A stretch of DNA of 64,000 nucleotides from Phytopythium helicoides (Eukaryota > Oomycota > Peronosporomycetes > Pythiales > Pythiaceae): contig JANFNE010000069.1 in the NCBI GenBank assembly GCA_024867545.1, positions 174,286-238,285 on the forward strand, in the 5' to 3' direction. Below are positions 51,101-62,776 of this stretch, one piece after another. Each line of letters starts with the position of its first letter. The first letter of the stretch is position 1. The notes below the pieces were generated by a model. It ran no database searches, had not been told where the DNA came from, and saw nothing but the letters and a program-made list of their open reading frames with translations. The position numbers and the translations under genes are program-made.

Positions 51101-53472
51101 GGCGCATTGGCACAATTTGTAGCGTTCAAGATCCAGAGAGTGATCCAACTAGTAATGATGAGAGTAGCGGCCATGAAGACTCGGACCGCGTCGAACTTCA
51201 CTGGGTCAAGGATCGAGTGTGGCGTCGTGAAGGAATCGAGAACAACCCATCAATTGCCCAACAACTTCGCCAAGACCTGTTGGCTGTACTTGCAAACGAC
51301 TCAATTCGACGTGAAACCATCCGAGATCGAGAGCTACTGTTGATCAAGAAACAGCAGCAAGAGGAATCATTTCTGCGCAAGGAAGCGGGGTCAACCCACC
51401 GTGTTAAAGTTTCTGAAATGCAGCAAGCACAGCAGCTTTTGCGTATGCGAGCTCACCGAATGCATGATGTGCTGGATCATGTGTACGATGACCTTCGAGA
51501 GCAGGAAATGCGGTGGTTGCTCCGTTCTAGCTTTCGAAGTATTCGCGTCATCGCAATGATGAAGTACTCAGATGTTTTATGTCATCGTGCACAGCTACGG
51601 AACTGGGTTCGCATTTGTCAGCGCTTCCTCTTTTGGCAAAAGCACATCGACAAGTTCTACACGCTCAAGATTAAATTCAATGCATTTCAGTCCTTGTTTA
51701 GGCACGCAGTATGGAAGTGGAAGTTCCAGACGCCTGGGCTGTCGGCTCGACTACAGATACGACAGCGGAGAATGCTGCAGTATGACAATTACTTGAAGTC
51801 CACCAACCTGCTGGACGGGAGTTTGGCTTCATTTCACTTGGCAACGACGAAACACTCACCAGCAAACACATTCGTGGGTGTGTTCTTGCGCTGGGTTCAA
51901 TTCACACAAGCCTCGAAAGTGAAAAGGCAAATGATCGACCTAACTCATGAAAAACACAACGTATGGTGTAAATACCAAGTGTTTCATGCGCTCAAGTCAG
52001 GAATCAAAGCTAAGTACTCGTTCTCGTATCGTCGTACCAATGCGCCGTTTCTCCTGCGCCATTTCGAAGCAGACTTGGATTCTTGTCACTGCAAAATCAT
52101 AGCTCTGCTCGCGAGGCTCCCATCAACTTTGCTGCGAGCTCGAATTCGACGCAACGCGCAACTTGTCAAGCTTACTGCGACTGGATCGCCAACGCTCAAG
52201 CAATTGTTTGCCACCCATGGGCGTGAGATTGATGAAAGGTTGGCGCTTGAAAGACGCCTCATGTTTGCTGCGTACAGCGAGCGCAGAATCCACCACTACG
52301 AGGAGCGGCCATCTTCAGCGTTTGGGTCGGTTGTCGGGCGAGCATTTGCTTACGAAAAAGCACCTCCGTACGGGAGTGTGTGTGAAGTCATTGTCATCCA
52401 CAGCAGCAAAAAGGTGGAAGGGCTCTCGTTCGTGGTCAAGACAAATGCTGGGGTGACTTACCAAGGAGCACTTCACGGGAATCCGTTTGGGAACCGAGAA
52501 ATATTTGCTCTCTCGAAAGGGGAAGTGCTAACATCTATTGAAGGCTTCGCTTCCCAACAAGTGTATGCGCTGCGCTTCGGCACGAGCAACAATCGGTTGT
52601 CAAAATGGTACGGGCTTTGTGAGAAGGGAGCCAAGTTCGACATTCGCAGCGAATACGCCACCAAGCGAGAGGAGATTGTTGGGATTTTCAGACACGCAGA
52701 TGGAACGTCCATCAACGCTCTTGGGGCTGTAATGCGCGTGACAACAGCCAAGAACCTGTTTGAAGGTTTGTGGCTGCAAACCGACACAAGCAGCTCCAGT
52801 ATTACTAACAACGGGGAGCGCTCTGCGAGTGACTCGGTGGCACTATCCGACAGGCAGTTCTCCTACTTTCTCCAGGTGCGGACGTGTGAGGTAAAGCTGT
52901 CAATGCAGAGAGCGCATCGGCTTGTCCTTCGAGTCTACCGATCAGAGCAGACTGATCCATCGCTCCGACGTCCTGGGGTTCTCATGGGCATTGCACGGTG
53001 GCTGCTCAACGCACTCGCTCACGGACTTGTCCATTGCACGGACAACGAGGCCGAAGGGCAGCGAATCCTGTCGGAGGGCTTGGGGAAGAAGAGGGCAGGC
53101 GACCAAGCCATCGAGGAAGCAACTGCGGCCCTGCAGGTCGTCGACAGCTACCGCAGCTCAGACGGACAGCTTGACGCAGCCATCCTTGGCGTCAAGAAGA
53201 TCAACGAGCTTCGAGAGATGATGGAGCAGGCAAACACCAAGCTGTCGCTGGGCAAGCGGTGGATCGCTGAGGGCAAGACGTCGATCCTCGAGGGCCAACG
53301 CATCCTGCCGCACCTGCCAATCACCAAGCGCATGGTCACTGCCGTTCGCGAGATGTACCGCGTCGTGCAGACCAAGGACTACATCGACCAGATGGACCCC
53401 GACCTCCGTGCCATCCTACTGCTCAAAGACGGCGGAGGTGAAGACCACGCCGTCGACAGCAATGGCACATGA
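48102..53472 (+). CDS. Large Sfi1-like repeat protein with jacalin-like domain (1767 aa)
   Basis: Two exons (48102-49506, 49574-53472) with a 67-bp intron. The first in-frame ATG is at 48102. Residues ~1-470 are largely disordered with acidic and Ser-rich parts, ending in a charged coil (RKRQEKEIYDRELYALEER). Residues ~575-770 and again ~1115-1280 are rich in spaced aromatic-basic units such as VFLEWKRF, RFIAWKYY, FYVWKRH and LWSSKGH, like the centrin-binding repeats of Sfi1, so a centrosome, basal-body or cytoskeletal role is likely. Residues ~1380-1525 resemble a jacalin-like beta-prism lectin domain (GEVLTSIEGF, QQVYALRFGTSNNR, EEIVGIFRHADGTSINALG). The C-terminal ~240 residues are helical. 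I do not know a named protein with this combination; both domain calls are by eye. Confidence 0.78.
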
Positions 53473-53551
53473 CGACGCACTGCAACGTCACGTGCGACGT
53501 GGTACTCCCACGTCACTTTTCCGGGTCGGTCTCACTTGAGGACTCGAGACC

Positions 53552-54729
53552 ATGAGCGACCACGATGGCGCCGTCATGGCGACGGCGAGCGACGCGTCGC
53601 TGTGCAAGCACTCGGCCAGCGCCATGGGCTACTTCCGCGACCCGTTCGTGCAGTTCTTCGTCAAGGCGCCGTCTCGCCGCATGCCAATCATCAACCGCGG
53701 CTACTACGCGCGTGTGGCGGCGGTGGAGACGCTCGTCTCGAGGTTCCTCGCGAGCGACGACGGCGCCAAGAAGCAGGTTGTGATCCTCGGCGCGGGCCAC
53801 GACACCATGTTCTTCCGGCTCAAGGAATCGCATGGACTCGCCAACTGCGAGTACTTTGAGCTCGACTTTGCAGACGTCACGACGCAGAAGCTCATGGCCA
53901 TCCGCAGACGCAAGCAGCTCAGCTCGCTGCTCGGCATCAACTCGCCCGCCGAGTTCCAGGCCGCCGTCACTGGTCAGCTCGTGAGCTAGTTGGCGGTGTT
54001 TCATGAGTTTTGCGTGTTCATCGTCGTGGTTGGATTGACAGGCTCGACGGAGCTGAACGTCCCGGGCTACCACTTGCTGCCATGCGATCTTCGGGACCTT
54101 GAAGGCTTAACTGCCAAGCTCGAGGCCGCCGGCATCGACCGCAGGTGAGACTTATGTGGGGCAGTCAGCTGCTAGAAACGTTGAGATGACTTACATGTTG
54201 CGGCAGCGTGCCGACGCTGTTCGTGTCCGAGTGCGTGCTCATCTACATGGAGGCGCGGTTCTCGACGCGGCTGGTGCAGTGGTCGGCCGAGTACTTCGAG
54301 GACGCAAATTTCGTGCTGTACGAGCAGATCCTGCCTGACGACGCGTTCGGGCGGGTCATGATGGCCAACATCAAGGCGCGCGGCTGCGATCTGCTCAGCA
54401 TTCACGACTTCCCGACGAAGGAGGCGCAGGTGCAGCGCTTCACGGACCACGCGTTCGAGATGGCGCAGTGCTGGGATATGAACGACATCTACTACAAGTT
54501 CCTGGACCCGGTCGAGCGTGTCAAGTGCGTTTTCTTCATTCTCGCGATTTGTTTTTTCCCCCAACATCACGTTCTCACCACAACTATTTTCCCCAGACGC
54601 GAGCGGCTCGAGATCTTTGACGAACTGGAGGAGTTCCACATGCTGCAAGCCCACTACTGCGTCGTGGTGGCGAGTCGCCGCTCTTCCACCCCTTCTGCCC
54701 TCGCCCTGACTCTCAGCAGCGAAAACTAG
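53552..54729 (+). CDS. LCMT1: Leucine carboxyl methyltransferase 1 (PPM1)
   Basis: Four exons (53552-53972, 54042-54144, 54207-54524, 54597-54729) join in phase. LCMT1 uses S-adenosylmethionine to methylate the C-terminal leucine of the PP2A catalytic subunit, controlling holoenzyme assembly. Typical features are the N-terminal KHSASAMGYFRDPFVQFFV, RMPIINRGYYARV, the SAM-binding VVILGAGHDTMFFRL, YHLLPCDLRDL, and the substrate/SAM motif VSECVLIYMEA. The C-terminus has the family ending EEFHMLQAHYCVVVA plus a short Ser-rich tail. The first donor GTCAGC is weak, but the phase requires it over a nearby GTGAGC. It begins 79 bp after the upstream gene stop, so its promoter is very compact or overlaps that gene. 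Confidence 0.93.
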
Positions 54730-54865
54730 CAACGTGGAGCTTTGACAAAAAAAAAATGAACTTGACCGCGTTGAAGTCCGCTGTCGTAAAGATTGTGTAT
54801 ACCACACCACACCACAAACCGCGCCAAATCCACATTGAGCTCCATTAGACGACACCTTGCGCACC

Positions 54866-56110
54866 ATGGCGGAGCCTGCGACGACCTTCAGCGCGGCCGA
54901 GGCGGCCGTTTACGACCGGCAGATGCGTCTGTGGGGCGTGGAGGCGCAGCAGCGGCTGCAGCGCTCGCACGTGCTGGTGGCAGGGCTGTCTGCGCTCGGC
55001 TCGGAGCTGGCCAAGAACCTGGCGCTCTCGGGCATGGCCGTCACGTTGCAGGACGCCTCGGCGGTCTCTGCGGCGGCTGTAGGCTCGCAGTTCTTCCTGG
55101 ACGAGGCCGACGAGGGCAAGAACGTGGGTTTCGCTGCGTTCCGAGGGTCTTTGGGGAAAAATTAAAGGCTGAAAAAATAAGTGGGGAATGGCAGGTCGCG
55201 GAGGCGTGCTTGCCCCGCGTCATGGAGCTCAATCCGCTCGTCAAGGTGCACAGCGAGACGCGCGCGCTTGAGGACCTGCCGGACGAGTTTTTCAGACAGT
55301 TCTCGGTCGTCTGCGTCGTTGGCGCGCAGAAGAACACTGAGGTGCGCGGCAGTGTTTGCAGAATTTCAAGACAAACTTTTCTTTTGCTGACGGTGGGGGC
55401 GTGAACGCAGCTTCGACTGGACGCTCTGTGCCGCGAGGCTGGCATCGCCTTCTTCGCCACCAGAACGTTCGGGTTTGAAGGCATCATGTTCGCGGACTTG
55501 GGAGACAGCCACGAGTACCGCCGCACGCGCGCAGCCGACGCAGACAAAGGGCCCAACCCGCCGGTCAAGGTCGCGTTCCCGCCACTCGCGCAGTCCCAAG
55601 CCGTCACGTGGAGCTCATTGCAAAGTACGCGTCGCCGAGCGCCGCCGCTCCCCAAGGTGTTTGTGAAGCACCAACGTACGCACTCGAGGCTTTTTTATAT
55701 TGGATTTAGGAGAGTTTAACTGACGATACTGTCTGAGCTAGTGCTGCTAGAGTTCAAGAGCGAACATGGTATCAGCGGTGCCTTCAGCAAGGAGCAGTCG
55801 GCGGCTTTTGTTGAGTTTGCGGCCAAGCAACTTGAAGCAAATGGCCTCGGCGCAGACTTTTTCTCAACTGCCGAGCTTGAGTACGAACATGTGACCATCT
55901 TCGAGATTCTTTTTACCATAGTCTGACGCCACTATAACTGTGCTTAGGTCGCTCGTTCGTGTCTCGAATGTGGACTTGGTGCCTGTGTGCGCCGTCGTTG
56001 CCGGCATCGTCGGGCAAGAAATTATCAAGGCGGTGTCTCAAAAGGATGAGCCCATTTGCAATTACTTTTTCTTCGACGGCACTGCTGGCACGGTGCGCAC
56101 GATTGGCTGA
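54866..56110 (+). CDS. SAE1: SUMO-activating enzyme subunit 1 (AOS1)
   Basis: Five exons (54866-55123, 55195-55341, 55411-55675, 55742-55880, 55948-56110) give 323 aa; human SAE1 is 346 aa. Together with UBA2 it adenylates SUMO and passes it to the E2. Visible hallmarks are YDRQMRLWGVEAQQRLQRS, the Rossmann segment HVLVAGLSALGSELAKNL, IAFFATRTFGFEGIMFADLG, and the C-terminal VPVCAVVAGIVGQEIIKAVS followed by ICNYFFFDGTAGT. As in other AOS1 subunits there is no catalytic cysteine domain. The last donor is fixed by phase at GTACGA (55881), joining STAELE to SLVRVSNVDL. It lies 136 bp after the LCMT1 stop on the same strand. Confidence 0.93.
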
Positions 56111-56265
56111 GGAATACCACCGATGGCTAGTATCGAGAACGAGACAACAAACACCGAAATAAAGATCGAAAGTGACTCGTTGGCATCCTTTTTGTGTGGA
56201 GGGTCGCGATCTGCGTGGATGCTTGGATTGGGACACTCCGTTTAGCTGGAGAATTGTTTGGAACG

Positions 56266-59200
56266 ATGTCAACCGCTATTGCAGCTGCACGCGCTAAGAC
56301 ACGAGGCAAGCGCATGCTTCGTGAAGCGCTAGAAGGCTACGGCGAAGATGAGTTCACGCTGTCTGAGTGGAATGCCAAGAAAAAGTTGGCGGTCGAGCAG
56401 GGCAAATGGACGTGGAAGCAATCCGTGGCAGACAAAACCCAGGCTATCAAGGCGCGTATCGAGAAGTCGGGTGGAGTACAAGACACGATAAAGCAGCGAT
56501 TCATCGACTTTAGCGTCGCAATGGAGCAAGAAATGCACGCTAATAGTACCAGCAAACCAATCCAACTAGGCTCAATCAAAGTGGGAAACGCTCCAGACTG
56601 TTGCGAATGGCGGTAGGTGCTACATTTACTTCAAATGGTTGAACAATATTCTCAAGTGTGAGAGTTGATATGAACTACTTGCAGAGAGAGAGTTGGTGGA
56701 AAGCACTGTCGATGCACAAATGTGCCATTCAACGTTAAACAAGCTCAAACGTCTGGAGTACAGTCAGACAAACCTGCTTCAAAGCATTTTTGCTTGTGGC
56801 ATGCACGGGAGTGTCAGTATAAACACCATTCGCTTGAAGTTTCAAGGGTAATCGAGACCCCAAATGAATTCGGATTTTGCCTTACCTGCTACGAAGCAAC
56901 TGCTGTGACGGAGAGGAAGACTTTGCAACGCTTACCCCCTCGAGTTGTGGCAACTCAGATTCCAGGAGTGTGTCAAAGCGATGAAAAGACAATCGTGAGG
57001 CGGGAGCTACTACACAAGAATCCAACGGGAGGTCTGGGGACACATGAGAGACATACAACGCGATTGACAGCTTCCAGTATTTGCTGCTGGCAGCAAGAGC
57101 ACTTCGAAGTGGCGTACGTTTGGCGTTGTTCAAATTATGTGCTTATGCATCCAACGCTCAAAGGATCCTTCTTGCCATTTTGTGGCTTCCACACTCAGCG
57201 TTGCATTCAGGACTACGGTCGCAAGCGCAATAACGGAGAATACTGCCCTCCCATTGATCGACGCAACACATTTGGCATGTGTCGCAACCATTTAGAGGCA
57301 CATCTAAGTGAAATGAACTTTGAGGCTCGAGGGACCGTTGTGCTCGTGGATTCAGAATTCGATGCTCCTGGTGTCAAGGAATGCAAAAAAGTCGAATTCG
57401 CTCCGCCTGTAACGCGCCATCCTCTTGCACCTAAACAACCTCCACCAGGCTCAACAATCTGCACAAGCAATACGTATCTTGGAACGGTGGTACTGATGCC
57501 AGAACAGCCAAAAACGGTCTTAGCGAGTATCACGGTAGCCCTGTCAAAATTCGCCACAGCTGTAGCCCATCTTGCGGTTCTCATCCTTTCCCAAGCAACA
57601 TTAGCGCTTCTCAATCACTCCAACCCTGTTTCATCGTTTGTGAAAGAAGCGATCTGGCGTTTCCAGTTTCTTCGTCGCGCTAGTGTTGTCGCAACTAGAA
57701 TCCAGCGCATCTTTCGCGGGAATCGTGCACGACGTAGGGCTCGATGTCTGCGTTTTGAACGCGCAGCGGTGCGCCGAATAGCAGCAACCCGTATAATTCA
57801 GAGAGTAGCGCGCGGGTTCATAGGGAGAAGGCGTTTCGTACAAGAGCTCGAGCGAGTAGAAGCTGCTGTCCCTAATATCCAGCGCATTTTCCGTGGTGGG
57901 CTTGCCCGTCTTCGCTATCGGCGACTGCGAGCGGCATTTCTACTGCAACGCAACTACAGGTGGCACAGGCAGCGAGTATTTGCATGGAGTATTCGAGAAG
58001 AGGTAGCCTATATGGCCAAACTACAAAAGGAAGCTGATGAAAATCTTCGTACGCTCGAGCAGCAGCTTACAGCGTTCCGCCGCATCCGTGCCAGGCGTGT
58101 TTTACGGTCACATATTCAACGGTGGAGGCAAGAAAAAGATGCTCGAAAGCGTGAGGCCGCTCTTCGGATTCAGATGCTTCTGGCTGCAATCAAGGTGCAA
58201 CGTAAGTGGCGAAGCCACCGGAGATATATGGAAATCAAAAGGCGGTACACAAGTGCACAGCGCATACAAAAGCGAGTGCGTGGGTGGCTGACGCGGCATA
58301 TGTGGAGAGAAGATCCCGGGATTCTTGTTGTTGTTGGGTTTGTCAATTCGTTCAGTGGCTTCGAGTACGGCACGACGATATTACTACCGCTCTCGACTCA
58401 TTCGTACTCAGTTCCTACTCGAAGAATTCGTATGAGTTGTGCCGCTCTCGTTATCCAACGCATGTTCCGCGGACACCACGGTCGCTTGAGAGCAAATGCT
58501 ATGTGGGCAGCGATGCTAAAACGCTGGGAGTGGATCGGAATAACGCCAAATAACTCAGACCCAGCTGTCAGTGGCAGTGGCAGTGGTAGCAACGACAGTA
58601 TGTCGATTGGAAGAGATCGTTACGGGATCGTGCTGCCGTCCTTCAGTTATCATCGTGATACTCGCGAGCACATGCGTCCAGTTATCCGTGAACCCGTCGT
58701 CAACAGAGGGCACGCGTATAAGTACCAGTATATCTTGGATCTCATAAAGGATAGAGACGGCAAGCGAGCATGGAACATGGAGCGAGAGCGCAAATGGCAA
58801 CATGTCAACGGACGTGTGCAAGCTAAATCATCTCGATCTCCCGTAGAGAGCTCCTCCAGCAATGGATCAAGTTCACTATCGAAACTATCTGTGGCCGGCA
58901 TGACTCCTATCGAGAAAACTTTGTTTCCATGTGGAACAATTGTAGATGTCGTTCAGCTGTCGAGGATAGATGCGGTGACAAAGCGAGCTATGGAGATCGA
59001 TTTTTCACGTGACTATAGTCGACCGAAACTTCGGCGGGGAAAAGTTATTCGAGTCAATATGCCTTCTTCGATCGAAGAAAAATCAACCATTGACATTGAA
59101 TACATCCAGGTACTGTACAAACGGAAACATTTATGTTATGCTACGTAGGATATTGGTGGCAATTACTAATGATGGTTCTCGCAGAGCGGCAAAGTAGAAA

Positions 59201-60849
59201 GATGTGTTGCTTTGAATCGTGTAAGCCACGCCGTGTTTGGAATCGACAAGCCCTTACCGAAGCCGAAGAAACCTGTAGGAGAAATCATCCAAGCAGCGAT
59301 TGAACGCCTGAAGTTTGAGCTACAAGAGAAGGAGCGCTTTTTCGTTCCGTTACCGGAGCCAAAGGAGCCTGCACAAGATACAGAAGATGCTTTTCCATCG
59401 GTGGCAGCAATTGCGCAACGACTGGTGGATACACGGAAAGACTGGGACCTTCTCGCTGATCAGGTCAAATTCGTTGATTTCGTGTTTCGTAATTCGTCCC
59501 TGCTAGAACTCAAGTGGGTGGATGTTGTCGATCTTGTGCGACGAAGTGATCTTGATCACGAAGCGCACTTAACGCAGACAATATCGTCAACTGCTGTTCA
59601 ACATCCAGCGCTCCGCATGCTGTCGCAAGAGTTCGGTTTGCTTGGTCACCCACCCAGGGTAAAACACCGCATAGCGTCAACTACGATGAATGAACGTGCA
59701 GACGAAATTGAACGAAGGATGATAGCGCTTGGATTTGAGAGAGGTCTTCTATCTCGCTCTTTCAACGAAAATTCAATTGATCAGCGCGACCAGGAGTCGG
59801 AATCTTTTCAGAGAGAAAGGCCGATATCTGGTGGTGGCACCTTGCGCTCGGGTAGCAAAGTTTCTTCTAGTGTGCCGAAATCTCGAGATGATATCGAGGC
59901 ATTGCACCTATCGAAAGGCTTGTCCGCCCAGGCGCTGAACAGTCTAATCTATGAGCTGAAGGTAAAAAAGACTCCCCTATTGCTTACTCGATACTGTAGT
60001 TGACGCAACGATGTGAGTCTTTCAGGCGCTTCCTCGGCAACGAAAACGAGAAAGAATTATTCACGTTACGACTAGAAATGCACGATCTTTCATTTGTGGT
60101 CACGCAGCATGCGGTCAATGTTTCTCGTGAGTTGTGTGTAGCTTCGCAAACCAATGAAACCATCACTTACACTATTGATTGGTACGAACAGGTCGAAGGA
60201 AGCCGCGCGAACACACCAAAAGACGACACATGAGGGTAGACCACGGCTCGGTTATGCAGCCCCGCTAGTCGACCAATATCTTCACGGATTCTGGCCTGCT
60301 CAAACACCATGGACAGATCACGCGAAACAGGTCGCACCGATGGTCGGATATTATCCCTGCTCCCAACCGCAGTGCATACAAGAGTTCCGCACTCGTCGAG
60401 AGCTGCACAGGTACTTTACGCAGCACACCATAACGGTTCATCTAAACTGAATATCCTGAAACCTTTGTGTGTTGTGATGGCTAGGCATCTTGAAAACGAT
60501 CATAGCACTACGCTATCATCTCCTTCCCGCCCAGTCCAACCCGTCAATTCTCTAGATCCATCGCGCAAAGTTGAGCAGTCCGTGGCTATCTGGCTCGGTT
60601 CATTCACCATGTTCCGTAGTCTTGGAGAGAGACTAGACGTTCCGTGGAGCAGATTTGAGACCTGCTCAGATCACGGAGTTGCACGAAACGATACCTGCGA
60701 GAGTTGCCAGGTTTTACAACTACTACCTTCGTCACCATGTCGCTGCTACGAATCTGTGGCGCTCAGTACTTCTCGAGAGGTATCTACAAAATGTTCACAG
60801 GAAAGGCTCAACCGAGAGGAACCGGACAATGAAGATTTTACCATCATAA
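56266..60849 (+). CDS. Long IQ-motif protein with Cys/His-rich N-terminal region and C2H2 finger; 3' end uncertain
   Basis: A consistent seven-exon model is 56266-56612, 56685-59109, 59185-59961, 60000-60191, 60235-60410, 60485-60581 and 60637-60849, giving about 1408 aa. The N-terminal ~330 residues hold scattered Cys/His pairs (GKHCRCTNV, FCLWHARECQYKHH, FGFCLTCYEA, FCGFHTQRC, MCRNHLEAH). Residues ~440-750 contain several IQ motifs (ATRIQRIFRGNRARRRAR, ATRIIQRVARGFIGRRRF, AQRIQKRVRGWLTRHMW, ALVIQRMFRGHHGRLRA), so calmodulin or light-chain-like partners are likely. Splicing of exons 5 and 6 completes a classical C2H2 finger (YPCSQPQCIQEF then HLENDH). Introns of 38, 43 and 55 nt are very short, so exons 4-7 are less sure. 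An alternative frame stays open to 61430. The family is not recognised beyond the motifs. Confidence 0.65.
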
Positions 60850-61430
60850 GCACGCTTGATGAGGATTTTGGTGTGGCTATTGATGCTGACACCGCTTTAC
60901 TGATACGTGCTCGAGATGGAATTGCCATGAGGACGGAGAAAGGCAGCAAAGGTACATGGATCAACAATAGCAGCCCGCGTCGTCGAAGACATACCAGATC
61001 GTTGGCTTCGTCAGACGACAAGCATCTAAAGGTTATGTTCATGCGAACTCAAGCTCTATGTCGTGACGCGAGGAACGAAGGGTGGGTGGCAGGACACCCT
61101 TTTATTCCAGCAAACCTTCAAAAGACAAAGGTTAATATGGACGGTGAAAGCAATCACTGGACATTTGCTGCCGACGAATCGGCTGAGATTGGGGTCATCT
61201 TAGATTTTTCTCGGGTTGTTGTTGGCCGGCTCAAATCAGTAGTTGGCTTGGCTAGAATTCAATATGCTGCGCAACCCACTACCGCGATTAATGGGCACCC
61301 AGACGTTCGATTTCAGGGAGAATCGACTGATTCAAGGGTCTTGGGAAACAGAGATCATCACGATGATCCTTCCAATGCAATTCGAAGCTGGCGCAGATTC
61401 GACTTACGTCGATACAATGATGACAATTGA
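60850..61430 (+). other. Open frame that may be the true 3' part of the IQ-motif gene
   Basis: The frame of exon 6 runs without a stop to 61430, over 370 codons in all from 60309, and contains protein-like segments (GVAIDADTALLIRARDGIAM, EGWVAGHPFIPANLQKTK). It conflicts with exon 7 of the preferred model, which uses another frame to 60849. Either the gene continues here, or a frame error lies near 60840. Confidence 0.4.
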
Positions 61431-61546
61431 AATCTAATTAGAGGCGGTTTACTGCGATGGACAATGAATCCGGAAGCAATCTGAGTCCGCTTTAGTTCAC
61501 GTTGACCAAACTTCACCACAGCCGACGGAGCAACTCAAATGCAGCA

Positions 61547-61565
61547 GCTCACTTCTCGACTTTCT
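61547..61565 (+). promoter_or_regulatory. Initiator plus flanking element of the cysteine protease gene
   Basis: GCTCACTTCTCGACTTTCT is close to the oomycete core GCTCATTYYNCAWTTTNYY. It lies 39 nt upstream of the ATG at 61604, which supports that start over the upstream open frame. Confidence 0.55.
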
Positions 61566-61603
61566 GGACCAAGCTCACCTCATCCTTTTTGCAATTGACT
61601 ATC

Positions 61604-62776
61604 ATGACGCCCACAACCTCAAGGCTTCTTTCGACAGCAGCCATCTACTCTTTGTTTGTGGCCCACGGTGTCAACTTCTGTGCGAGTGCGAGCGTGGTGA
61701 TCCCGACGGCGTTGATGAACGACTTCACACAGTCGTTGGAAACGCTTGAGGGTGAGCTCAACGCTTGGAAATTGAGCGAAGCCGGCCAGGAGGCCAAACA
61801 GAACGGATTCTTTCTCCCTCCAACTCACACGATCAACAGCAACAGCGCGGGTGGGAACGACTCAAACGCTCGTGACGAAGAGCTCCGTCGATTTTTCCTC
61901 ACCAAGCAGAGCATCGAGCGAGCGCAAGCTGCGAATCCACTGGCTCAGTTCTCGACCGACTCGCCCTTTTCGTTGCTCACGGACGACGAGTTCATGGACT
62001 GGATTGGCCGCTCGTACCAGCGCAAGGAGGGCGTATTCCAGTATTCGAGTGGCCTCAATACGACAACGGCTGTGGAAACCTTAGCAAGCAGCACGACGGA
62101 CACCAAGGACTGGACAACGTCTGGTTGTGTCGCACGCGTCAAGGATCAAGGGATGTGTGGCTCTTGCTGGGCTTTTGCAGCCGTGGGTGCTCTTGAGAGC
62201 GCCTACTGTCTCGCCGGGCACTCTTTGATCGAGTTTTCCGAGCAACAGGTGCTCAGCTGTGACTCGGACTCGTACGGGTGCGATGGAGGGTTCCCAGGAG
62301 ATGCACTCGTGTTTGTGCAACGACAAGGAGGTGTGTGCCGCGAGGAGGCGTACCCCTACCTCTCTGGTGACTCGGGAGATGCCGGGCTATGCCAAACAAG
62401 TGGCAGCAATCCAGTGACAGTCTGCTCCAAAGAGAACGTAGTCGTTAAGCAGGTCGTGGCGATTCCCGAAAGTGAGTCTGGACTTGTGGTAGCATTGCGA
62501 GGACAGCCAGTTGCTGTTGGAGTCGCGGCTGGCAATCCCACATGGAAGCAATACACTCGCGGTGTCGTGACGAACTGCGAAACGAACGAGCTGGACCACG
62601 CCGTTCTTGCCGTCGGGTTCGGCACCGATGATGCAGCTGGAGAGTTTTTCAAGATCAAGAACTCGTGGGGCACAGCCTGGGGCGAGGAGGGATTCATCCG
62701 GCTCAAGCGTGGTGTCGCTGGCGCCGGCACATGCGGGATTGTCGGACCCAAGTCGGTGTACCCCATCGTTCAGTAG
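61604..62776 (+). CDS. Secreted papain-family (C1A) cysteine protease
   Basis: A single-exon 390-aa preproenzyme. The signal peptide is near MTPTTSRLLSTAAIYSLFVA, with Ala/Ser residues around 26-30 for cleavage. A propeptide region (residues ~40-165) has an ERFNIN-like helix (EELRRFFLTKQSIERAQAAN) and the downstream SLLTDDEFMDW segment. The mature enzyme begins near DTKDWTTSGCVARVKDQG. The oxyanion Gln is in KDQGMCGS, the catalytic Cys is residue 188 (CGSCWAF), His residue 332 (LDHAVLAVGF) and Asn residue 353 (IKNSWGTAWGEEG). All catalytic positions are intact, so it should be active, probably extracellular or lysosomal. There is no C-terminal extension. Oomycetes secrete such enzymes for nutrition and host interaction; the role here is not shown. 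Confidence 0.93.
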   Translation: MTPTTSRLLSTAAIYSLFVAHGVNFCASASVVIPTALMNDFTQSLETLEGELNAWKLSEAGQEAKQNGFFLPPTHTINSNSAGGNDSNARDEELRRFFLTKQSIERAQAANPLAQFSTDSPFSLLTDDEFMDWIGRSYQRKEGVFQYSSGLNTTTAVETLASSTTDTKDWTTSGCVARVKDQGMCGSCWAFAAVGALESAYCLAGHSLIEFSEQQVLSCDSDSYGCDGGFPGDALVFVQRQGGVCREEAYPYLSGDSGDAGLCQTSGSNPVTVCSKENVVVKQVVAIPESESGLVVALRGQPVAVGVAAGNPTWKQYTRGVVTNCETNELDHAVLAVGFGTDDAAGEFFKIKNSWGTAWGEEGFIRLKRGVAGAGTCGIVGPKSVYPIVQ

